Both the position numbers and the translations under genes were made by a program. Shown here in pieces: positions 5,374 to 11,300 of a DNA stretch of 11,300 bases. The notes below the pieces were generated by a model, which was not told the origin of the DNA, did no database searches, and saw only the letters and a list, made by a program, of their open reading frames with translations. Positions within the stretch are counted from its first letter, which is position 1; every line of letters starts with the position of its first letter. The DNA lies in assembly GCA_029567025.1 (NCBI GenBank), contig JAKQLT010000131.1, positions 1-11,300 on the forward strand, in the 5' to 3' direction. This stretch comes from Candidatus Omnitrophota bacterium. Lineage in GTDB: Bacteria; Omnitrophota; Gorgyraeia; Zapsychrales; Zapsychraceae.

Positions 5374-6535
5374 AAATTTTTTCTATAATAAAAGCGATTG
5401 CCGCGCCACTCCCAAAAGAAACACACGCTAATCCATAACGTTTTTTATTATGATGGAGCGCATGAGTTAATGTCACTAAAATGCGTGTTCCTGCGGCTCC
5501 TAACGGATGACCTAAGGCCACGTCTCCGCCGTAAATATTCATTTTTTCTTCTGGAATTTTTAACGTCTTTTGGACCAAAATCGCTTGGGCGGCAAAAGAT
5601 TCACAAATTTCAAAAAGATCGATATCGCCTAAAGACATTTTCGTTTTCTTTAAAATCTCTTTTACGGCTAAAACGCCAGATTCAAAAGTATCATCCGCAG
5701 AAACAGCGACAGAGACATAATCCACAATTCTTGCTCTCGGTGTTAAATGATATTTTTTTAGGGCCTTTTCTGAAGATAATAAAACGCCAGCAGCCCCATC
5801 ACAAGGCGTTGAAGAATTGCCAGCAGTCAAGGTTCCTTCATCTTTAAAAGCAGGAGATAACTTTTCTAACATCTCTAAGTTCAAATGTCCACGCGGGCGA
5901 TCATCCTTAGAAATCTTCTTTCCTTGAATTTCAACAGAAACTATTTCATCATCAAAACAATGCTGTTCTTGAGCTCGATACGCTCTTTGATGACTTTGTA
6001 AAGAAAAAATATCCTGCTGTTTTCGAGAAATCCGATGTTTTAAAGCCAAATCTTCAACCAACTGGCCCATATTTTTTTTTGTCATCGCACAATACAAGCC
6101 GTCATAATAAGAACTATCTTTTAAATCATCTTTAGAAAAATTATTTATTTTATCTCGAGAAATAAAAAAAGGGCTTTGGCTCGCGCTTTCTACGCCTATA
6201 CTCATGATCAAATCAGCATCGGATGATTTAAGAGATTGAACGCCTGAAATAAGCGCTTGCAATCCCGACCCGCAAACGTAATCAATGACATGCGCAGGCG
6301 TTTTCTCTGATAATCCAGATTGCAAAACAGCTTGTCGCGCGATATTCTGCCCCATACCGGATGAAACAACATTGCCGATAATAACATTATCGATGCTATC
6401 CATTTTCAATAATTGTCGTGCTATAAAAGCTTTAATAATAACAGCGGATAAATCAACGGCCGTTATTTGCTTAAAGCTCCGATGGGGTGTTATCAAAGGC
6501 GTGCGAATAGAATCAACAATATAAACAGGCATCAT
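5372..6535 (-). CDS. Thiolase (acetyl-CoA acetyltransferase-like), atypical active site
   Basis: A 387-residue thiolase-superfamily enzyme, likely condensing or cleaving acyl-CoA such as two acetyl-CoA to acetoacetyl-CoA. The nucleophile is Cys88 in YVCGSGLQA. GGDVALGHPLGAAGTR (336-351) carries catalytic His343. The second catalytic cysteine is Cys371 in ACVSFGSGAA, where family members usually have CxGGG. The usual NEAFA motif is CESFA here (311-315), so the asparagine that positions the catalytic water is Cys. It could be an active divergent enzyme or have altered specificity. It starts 1 base after the stop of the DRTGG gene, with two adjacent ATG codons (6535 and 6532) and only a weak ribosome site, so it is probably translated by coupling. 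Linkage to an ANTAR regulator gives no clear pathway; no other beta-oxidation or ketone-body gene is in view. Confidence 0.9.
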   Translation of the reverse strand: MMPVYIVDSIRTPLITPHRSFKQITAVDLSAVIIKAFIARQLLKMDSIDNVIIGNVVSSGMGQNIARQAVLQSGLSEKTPAHVIDYVCGSGLQALISGVQSLKSSDADLIMSIGVESASQSPFFISRDKINNFSKDDLKDSSYYDGLYCAMTKKNMGQLVEDLALKHRISRKQQDIFSLQSHQRAYRAQEQHCFDDEIVSVEIQGKKISKDDRPRGHLNLEMLEKLSPAFKDEGTLTAGNSSTPCDGAAGVLLSSEKALKKYHLTPRARIVDYVSVAVSADDTFESGVLAVKEILKKTKMSLGDIDLFEICESFAAQAILVQKTLKIPEEKMNIYGGDVALGHPLGAAGTRILVTLTHALHHNKKRYGLACVSFGSGAAIAFIIEKI

Positions 6536-6536
6536 T

Positions 6537-7640
6537 TTAAAAGCTCTCTAAAATAGCTTTAACATCAACATATTTTTTAACAAGCCGTATGGCTTCACGA
6601 ATTTTATCCTTATCGGACTTCTGTATTTTAGGAATCAAATGTTCTAATTCAGCCGCCACAGAGTAAGTGTCTTTGTCTGTCGATAAAACAGGTATTTGGC
6701 TTTGTTTAAGCAAATCCATAATCTGCGGGTTCGGCATAAGACCGCCCGTTAAAATAATTCCGGAAATATGAAACCCTGTACCGCCGCTCATCAAATGAGA
6801 ACTCACGGCTAATAAAATATTATCCACACGATCGCCGGACGTTAAAACCAATGTCCCATCTTTTAAATAATGAATCATGTTATGCGGCTCCATCGCGGCA
6901 ACGATCGTGCTTTTTACCCTTTTAGACATCTCCGCTTTTTCACATAAAAGTTTTAAATTCAATTTGGCCTGAATTTGTTCAATTGTTGGACTACTTAACA
7001 ACGGCTCCAAAGGAATAACGCCTAATAAACGAATCCCTTTGCGCTCTAATCCCTTCGCTAAAATGGATTTTACTTTTTCATATTTATCTATAAGAACTTT
7101 ATTCACAATAATCCCTAAAACCTCAACACCTTTTAAATCAAATAACGCCTTATTTAAAATAATTTCATCAATACTTTTTCCGATGCCACCTTCGCTGATA
7201 ATAATAACTTTAGAGCCTAATAATTGCGCCACATCAGCGTTTGAGAAATCAATGACAGAGCCAACGCCCGCATGTCCTGTGCCCTCAACAATAATCGCCG
7301 TTCTATCTTTAATCAAACTTTTAAACGCTTTTTCTATGGAATCCCGTATCTTTTCTTTATCAGGATTTAAAATATATTTTTGCGTATCGCCTTTTCCTAT
7401 CGTCACCGGGCTCATATCCTTAAATCTTCGACGGCACTGAAAGACTTCGCCTATTAAATAAGAATCCTTATCAATGCTATGTTTACCGACCGGAACAACC
7501 TGCTGCCCCACAGGCTTCATAAAAGAAATCTGTTGTTTCCGATCTTTAAGCGCTTTAAATAACCCTAAAGAAATGGTTGTTTTTCCTGCATTTTGATGAA
7601 TCGATGATAAAAAAATATTAAATAATGGCTTATCATTCAT
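6537..7640 (-). CDS. BioD-like P-loop / DRTGG-domain protein
   Basis: 367 residues. The N-terminal half is a dethiobiotin-synthetase-like P-loop NTPase: a deviant Walker A with NAGKTT (17-22), a KPVGQ segment (42-46) and VEGTG (118-122). The C-terminal half (about 242-335) is a DRTGG domain, seen in VAAMEPHNMIHYL (247-259), LTSGDRVDNILLA (266-278) and ILTGGLMPNP (296-305). The same pair of domains occurs at the N terminus of long phosphotransacetylases, where it is thought to be regulatory; here it stands alone without a Pta catalytic domain. The exact function is unknown. AAAGGGG precedes the ATG. It is the first gene of a three-gene unit with the thiolase and ANTAR genes, with a 1-base gap to the thiolase. 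A role in sensing nucleotides or acetyl-CoA/acetyl-phosphate status is only a guess. Confidence 0.85.
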   Translation of the reverse strand: MNDKPLFNIFLSSIHQNAGKTTISLGLFKALKDRKQQISFMKPVGQQVVPVGKHSIDKDSYLIGEVFQCRRRFKDMSPVTIGKGDTQKYILNPDKEKIRDSIEKAFKSLIKDRTAIIVEGTGHAGVGSVIDFSNADVAQLLGSKVIIISEGGIGKSIDEIILNKALFDLKGVEVLGIIVNKVLIDKYEKVKSILAKGLERKGIRLLGVIPLEPLLSSPTIEQIQAKLNLKLLCEKAEMSKRVKSTIVAAMEPHNMIHYLKDGTLVLTSGDRVDNILLAVSSHLMSGGTGFHISGIILTGGLMPNPQIMDLLKQSQIPVLSTDKDTYSVAAELEHLIPKIQKSDKDKIREAIRLVKKYVDVKAILESF

Positions 7641-7681
7641 AATGCAACCCCTTTTTAAAAAACATTAAATGAGAGGATTTT

Positions 7682-7711
7682 ATTTTAACACAGGATATCA
7701 AAATTCGTCAT
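7682..7711 (-). promoter_or_regulatory. Possible promoter for the DRTGG-thiolase-ANTAR unit
   Basis: -10 TAAAAT (7682-7687) preceded by TGT, an extended -10, with a weak -35 ATGACG (7706-7711) at 18 bases. It lies in the 91-base gap upstream of the ATG at 7640. I see no ANTAR-type hairpin or clear terminator in this gap. Confidence 0.4.
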
Positions 7712-7731
7712 TATCGTTTTAGGATATTTCT

Positions 7732-8289
7732 TCATTTTTTTAAAACCTCTTTGTTTTCGATCACAACAAATTCTGACAACTTAAGTAGCGTTTGATAACC
7801 AACGCGGCCATCAACTTTCAAACGATGCGCCTTTTGAAATTCTTTAACCGCATTTTCTGTTTTTTTGCCCCATTCCCCATCAATTTTCCCTGGACGAAAA
7901 CCTGCTTTTTCAAGAGCCTGTTGCACCAAAGACACATTCAGTTTATCATCAATAATAAATTTATTATCTTTAAAAACTTTTAAATAATTCCATGTATCCT
8001 CATCGACAAAACGACTGGGATTAAGGCCTTGTTCTTCTTGAAATCGTTTAATCGCATCCCGCGTGCGAAAACCTAAAACCCCGTCGATTTTTCCAGGATT
8101 ATATCCGTAAATTTTTAAAAGCGACTGAATTTGTTCGACATTTTCATTTTCTTTATAAGGAACAACTTCTCCCACAAGTTTTTTTTCTTGCGCGCCTTCT
8201 TTATGCAAAAGACTGTATAAATAATCACAGCCTCCTAAAATAAAACATAACATCAGAATAAAAAGAAGATTTTTTTGCTGTTTTGCCAT
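7732..8289 (-). CDS. Lipoprotein with two peptidoglycan-binding domains
   Basis: 185 residues. A lipoprotein signal peptide with lipobox ILGGC places the acylated cysteine at position 21, so the mature protein is membrane-anchored. Two PG_binding_1 repeats follow: about 49-106 (YGYNPGKIDGVLGFRTRDAI) and about 117-174 (AGFRPGKIDGEWGKKTENAV), each with the typical GKIDG, then G-T-A-FQ pattern. There is no catalytic domain, so it probably tethers membrane and cell wall or guides another enzyme. The ATG at 8289 is preferred over an in-frame TTG at 8307, because TAGGAA lies just before it and the lipobox is then well placed. A -10-like TACAAT lies upstream (about 8327-8332) without a convincing -35. 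The gene is divergent from the plus-strand gene at 8449. Confidence 0.9.
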   Translation of the reverse strand: MAKQQKNLLFILMLCFILGGCDYLYSLLHKEGAQEKKLVGEVVPYKENENVEQIQSLLKIYGYNPGKIDGVLGFRTRDAIKRFQEEQGLNPSRFVDEDTWNYLKVFKDNKFIIDDKLNVSLVQQALEKAGFRPGKIDGEWGKKTENAVKEFQKAHRLKVDGRVGYQTLLKLSEFVVIENKEVLKK

Positions 8290-8383
8290 TAATAAGATTC
8301 CTATCAATAATAAAAATAATTAATTTTATTGTACTCGTGGAAATAAAAAATGAGAAGCTCTTTATTGCTTAACAATAAAATTC

Positions 8384-8412
8384 TTGAGAAAATGAAAAAT
8401 CTTTGTTATTTT
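8384..8412 (+). promoter_or_regulatory. Possible promoter of the small plus-strand gene
   Basis: -35 TTGAGA (8384-8389), a 17-base spacer and -10 TATTTT (8407-8412), about 37 bases before the ATG at 8449. The region is strongly A/T-rich, so a chance match is possible. Confidence 0.4.
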
Positions 8413-8448
8413 AATAAAAATTGATACCTTATTTACAAAAGGCGCAGA

Positions 8449-8811
8449 ATGAAAAAATATCTTCCTATCATTTTTATTGCTCCTTTATACCTTGCTCTTA
8501 ATATTTTTTTGAAACCCTATCTGGTTGAACGTAAAGCTATCGAGGTTGTTGAAATTGTTTTTGATTATTTGAAAAAAAGCGATCCCTTTTCAACCTATCG
8601 CTATTGGCAAGACCCGCAAAAATCTCCACCCATTTCACAAATCCTCTCTTATAAGATTCTGACTAAAAAAGTTGAGAAAAATAAAGCCAGCGCAACCGCG
8701 CGATTAGAGCTACCCGCTGATCAATTTTTGCCTTCTGGAAAGACATGGAATATTTTATTAGAAAAAAATCGTTTTGGCTGGCAAATAATAGAAATGACGC
8801 TTATTCCATAA
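8449..8811 (+). CDS. Small membrane-anchored protein of unknown function
   Basis: 120 residues, not recognised. The N-terminus is one hydrophobic segment (about 4-21, PIIFIAPLYLALNIFL) after two lysines, consistent with a signal anchor or uncleaved signal peptide. There is no lipobox. The remaining ~95 residues are soluble and mixed alpha/beta: a helix-like stretch (28-42), then strand-rich sequence ending in the pattern W-N-I-L-L-E-K-N-R-F-G-W-Q-I. This resembles small periplasmic domains that follow an SPI-type anchor, but I cannot name a family. AAAAGG at 8437-8442, 6 bases before the ATG, supports translation. It is the only plus-strand gene and converges on malQ with an 11-base gap that holds no terminator hairpin. 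Confidence 0.75.
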   Translation: MKKYLPIIFIAPLYLALNIFLKPYLVERKAIEVVEIVFDYLKKSDPFSTYRYWQDPQKSPPISQILSYKILTKKVEKNKASATARLELPADQFLPSGKTWNILLEKNRFGWQIIEMTLIP

Positions 8812-8822
8812 AACCAAAATCA

Positions 8823-10325
8823 TCAAACGCGATTTCCCTTCTTGGTAGCTTCCAACAATTTTAAAGAAATTTCTGACGTCAGAGCGCCAGATCTTAACCG
8901 CCACAACCAATTATCTTTTTTAGTAGAAGGCGTATTCATCCGCGCACTGCTATCAAGGCCTAAAATATCTTGAAGAGGAATAACAACTGTCCGCGCCACT
9001 GATGTCATCGCGAGATCAATAAGATCCCAATGAATCGTCTCTAAAACAAGTTCTTTTTTTAAAACTTTTTTTAATTTCAATTTATGTTTTTCTGTCGCTT
9101 CATGCTCAAACCATCCGCGAACCGTGTTATTATCATGCGTTCCCGTATACACAATACAATTTTCAATTAAATTATGCGGCGCATTCATATTGCCTTTATC
9201 GTCTTCTTCAAATCCAAATAATAAAAGCCGCATACCGGGAAAACCAAATTTTTTCATAACAGCTTTAACATCATCAGTAATAATTCCTAAATCTTCAGCA
9301 ATAATAGGAAATTGTTTAAAATAAGAAATTAACGCATTAAAGAAATCTTCAGCCGGAGCATTAACCCAAGCACCCGTGATGGCGGTTCTTCGATGTCGCT
9401 CAACTTCCCAAAAAGCCACAAATCCTCTGAAATGATCAACGCGTAAAACATCGCAATCATGAAAATTCTTTTTAAAACGCGCCTTCCACCAAGCATAATC
9501 TGTTTTCTTTAAATAATCCCAATCATAAACAGGATTACGCCATAATTGTCCTTTCGCGCTAAAATAATCCGGTGGAACGCCTGAAACAAATGTAGGAAGC
9601 TTATTTTCATCCAACTTAAAAATTTTCGGATTAGCCCAAACATCGACGCTGTCGTAATGAACATAAATGGGAAGATCGCCAATGATCTCAATATTTTTTT
9701 GCTGACAATACTGGCGCAACGCGCGCCATTGCTTATGAAATAAATACTGCCGAAATTTTTCAATTAGAATATTTTCTTCAAGGTCCTTACGGATTTTTTT
9801 TAATGTTTGTTTTTCTCGATCACGAATTTCTTGAGGCCATTTCTTCCAAGGCTTATCTTCAAATTTCAGTTTTAATGCCACAAAAAGACTGTGATCCTCG
9901 AGCCAATACGCATTCTCCTCACAAAAAATATTAAAATCGGCATCTTTCATAATACGATATTTGTGATTTTGATACGCTTGCTCTAAAATCTTATCTTTAA
10001 AAATCCGGACCTTTTCATAAAGGACTTTATCTTCGGGAAAAACATCCGAAAATTCCAAGTCTTGTTGACGGATAAAACCATCTTCAATCAATAATTGAGG
10101 ACTAATTAAAAGGGGATTTCCGCCAAAAACAGAAAAACTACTATATGGGGAATTGCCTAACGCAGGATTCGTTGATGTTAAGGGAAGAATTTGCCAATAA
10201 TGTTGGCCAGAGGCAAATAAAAAATCTACGAATCGGTACGCCTCTGGACCTAAATCGCCAATACCATATAAAGAAGGTAACGATGTGATATGAAGCAAAA
10301 CACCGCTTCTACGATTTTCCATCAT
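8823..10325 (-). CDS. malQ: 4-alpha-glucanotransferase (amylomaltase, GH77)
   Basis: 500 residues, the size of the short bacterial/plant-type amylomaltases. It transfers alpha-1,4-glucan segments between maltodextrins in the cytoplasm, for glycogen or maltodextrin turnover. The N-terminus SGVLLHITSLPSLYGIGDLG (7-26) and NSPYSSFSVFGGNP (58-71) are GH77 hallmarks. Catalytic residues are Asp297 (nucleophile, LRVDHFRGF), Glu344 (acid/base, IIAEDLG) and Asp398 (YTGTHDNN). The start is taken at the first of two ATG codons at 10325. It overlaps the TGA of the upstream GH57/DUF3536 gene as ATGA, with AAAGGTGAG just before it, so the two are translationally coupled. A longer frame from 10376 would lie inside the upstream gene and lacks family similarity. 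Confidence 0.97.
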   Translation of the reverse strand: MMENRRSGVLLHITSLPSLYGIGDLGPEAYRFVDFLFASGQHYWQILPLTSTNPALGNSPYSSFSVFGGNPLLISPQLLIEDGFIRQQDLEFSDVFPEDKVLYEKVRIFKDKILEQAYQNHKYRIMKDADFNIFCEENAYWLEDHSLFVALKLKFEDKPWKKWPQEIRDREKQTLKKIRKDLEENILIEKFRQYLFHKQWRALRQYCQQKNIEIIGDLPIYVHYDSVDVWANPKIFKLDENKLPTFVSGVPPDYFSAKGQLWRNPVYDWDYLKKTDYAWWKARFKKNFHDCDVLRVDHFRGFVAFWEVERHRRTAITGAWVNAPAEDFFNALISYFKQFPIIAEDLGIITDDVKAVMKKFGFPGMRLLLFGFEEDDKGNMNAPHNLIENCIVYTGTHDNNTVRGWFEHEATEKHKLKLKKVLKKELVLETIHWDLIDLAMTSVARTVVIPLQDILGLDSSARMNTPSTKKDNWLWRLRSGALTSEISLKLLEATKKGNRV

Positions 10326-11300
10326 CCGACTCTCACCTTTAAAAGTTCTCCAAGCCGGCCAAAATGATAACACCACAGTTTTGCTTTTTCATTTCCTGTT
10401 GTGGCTTTTATGAGCATATCTTTATACAATGTCTGATTGATAAAAAAGAAAATGTTTTGCGCTTTCCATAAATCAAGTGGCAGATCTAACGGCTGAAGTG
10501 ATTTTAAAATAGCCTCCACCATTTCTAAAGGCCTCACCCATTCAGGATTCGAAGCCAGCTCATCCATTAAACGATTAATTTTACGCGTGACAACAAAACT
10601 AATAGTTGTTTTGTCAACCTCTAATCCCCATTCTTTTGCTTCCGACGACAATTTTCTTAATTTCTCAAAATCAATGATTTCTAATCCTAATGTTTGTAAA
10701 ATATCCGCGTTCATCATAACAACAACCGTATTGGCTAAAACCTTAGGCAGGGGAATGCGCAACTGTTTAATAACCTGAATAATAGGCGAATGATATTCAT
10801 TAATTTTTCTTAAAGAAGCCTCCACTTCTTCTAATGTTCTATCCAAGACTTGATACAAAATTTTACTTTGTTCATCTTTAAAAAGATGCCACAACGAATA
10901 ATTGCCTGTATCAAAATGTTTTTCAATAAAGTGAAGGGTCCTGGTAATATCCGCGCGGTGAAAAGCATCTACTATTTCTTTACGCCTGGATTCAAAAGCG
11001 GCATCATCCGTATGAAAACTGACTCCGGCGCTGATATTATGATCACCTAAATGTAAGGCGGCAAAATTAATCGTTTCTTCATACCAAGTAATATCAGAAC
11101 GAATAGAGACTTTTCCCGTTACAATTTTTTGTTTCCCGCTTTCTTTATAGTCTATATCCAAAGTGGAAATGGTATAACAATAAATATCAATCTGCTTCGG
11201 ATATCTTTTAAATAAAGAAGAAATCGCGTAATGAACACCGACGCGCAAAAGATTCGTCATCGCGGGTTTAATACATTTTTCATAAATGGCCCCGCCATGA
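10322..11300 (-). CDS. C-terminal part of a GH57-type protein (DUF3536 domain), 5' truncated by window
   Basis: About 325 residues are visible. The frame stays open through the right edge (upstream residues HGGAIYEKCIKPA precede the first internal Met), so this is the C-terminal part of a longer protein and the Met at 11260 is not a start. The sequence matches my memory of the DUF3536 domain found after GH57 catalytic domains: VGVHYAISSLF, NFAALHLGDHNISAGV, YSLWHLFKDEQSKILY, LPKVLANTVVVMMNAD, LDLWKAQN and a closing LGELLKVRVG. The catalytic GH57 domain is expected beyond 11300. The gene overlaps malQ (ATGA), pointing to a shared role in alpha-glucan metabolism. Its substrate is not established. 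Confidence 0.85.
   Translation of the reverse strand, partial: HGGAIYEKCIKPAMTNLLRVGVHYAISSLFKRYPKQIDIYCYTISTLDIDYKESGKQKIVTGKVSIRSDITWYEETINFAALHLGDHNISAGVSFHTDDAAFESRRKEIVDAFHRADITRTLHFIEKHFDTGNYSLWHLFKDEQSKILYQVLDRTLEEVEASLRKINEYHSPIIQVIKQLRIPLPKVLANTVVVMMNADILQTLGLEIIDFEKLRKLSSEAKEWGLEVDKTTISFVVTRKINRLMDELASNPEWVRPLEMVEAILKSLQPLDLPLDLWKAQNIFFFINQTLYKDMLIKATTGNEKAKLWCYHFGRLGELLKVRVG

Noticed and set aside
5361..5426. Upstream start for the ANTAR protein adding 22 residues
   Set aside because: The extension overlaps the end of the thiolase gene and resembles nothing in GAF proteins; a good ribosome site precedes the ATG at 5360.
5398..5847. Plus-strand reading frame of 149 codons
   Set aside because: It lies wholly antisense to the thiolase gene, whose family motifs are intact. 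The translation looks like random basic sequence.
7039..7440. Plus-strand reading frame of 133 codons
   Set aside because: It is antisense to the P-loop/DRTGG gene, which has clear domain motifs; it shows no recognisable protein features.
7693..7728. Repeated AGGATAT near 7692 and 7721
   Set aside because: Two short AT-rich direct copies in a small gap are expected by chance and form no hairpin or known site.

Overview
The window is AT-rich bacterial DNA with almost every gene on the minus strand; only one small gene (8449-8811) is on the plus strand. A lipoprotein with a lipobox, a type III glutamine synthetase and a GH57/DUF3536 glucan enzyme suggest a Gram-negative, probably uncultured lineage. 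A PVC-type or Omnitrophota-like genome is my guess, and I cannot prove the taxon from sequence alone. The left edge (1-79) is a near-perfect palindrome that folds back over the 3' end of the first gene. It looks like an amplification or assembly artefact at a contig end. The right edge cuts through an open gene.

Layout in the direction of transcription (right to left): the C-terminal part of a GH57/DUF3536 protein (10322-11300) overlaps malQ (8823-10325), forming an alpha-glucan pair. A lone plus-strand membrane-anchored protein (8449-8811) converges on malQ. A lipoprotein with two peptidoglycan-binding domains follows (7732-8289). Next comes a tight three-gene unit: a BioD-like P-loop/DRTGG protein (6537-7640), an atypical thiolase (5372-6535) and a GAF-GAF-ANTAR regulator (4131-5360). 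Last is a nitrogen-assimilation block: amtB (2474-3802), a PII gene (2090-2431) and glnN (30-1883, 3' truncated).

The most interesting feature is the regulatory RNA. ANTAR domains bind tandem short hairpins whose six-base loops carry A at position 1 and G at position 4, and thereby block a following terminator. Both nitrogen leaders directly beside the ANTAR gene contain this architecture. The glnN leader has one hairpin pair plus an overlapping long stem. The amtB leader has two complete hairpin-pair-plus-terminator modules in series. All six loops have A1 and G4, and in each module the second hairpin shares its 3' arm with the terminator. Both leaders start from near-consensus sigma70 promoters with identical boxes (TTGACA, 17 bp, TATATT). 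This fits constitutive initiation with control by antitermination.

Inferred model: the GAF domains sense a nitrogen or metabolic signal. The ANTAR domain then lets RNA polymerase through the leaders of the ammonium channel/PII operon and of glutamine synthetase. The PII protein has His in place of the usual uridylylation Tyr51, so the classical GlnD/NtrC circuit may be absent and this RNA-based circuit may take its place.
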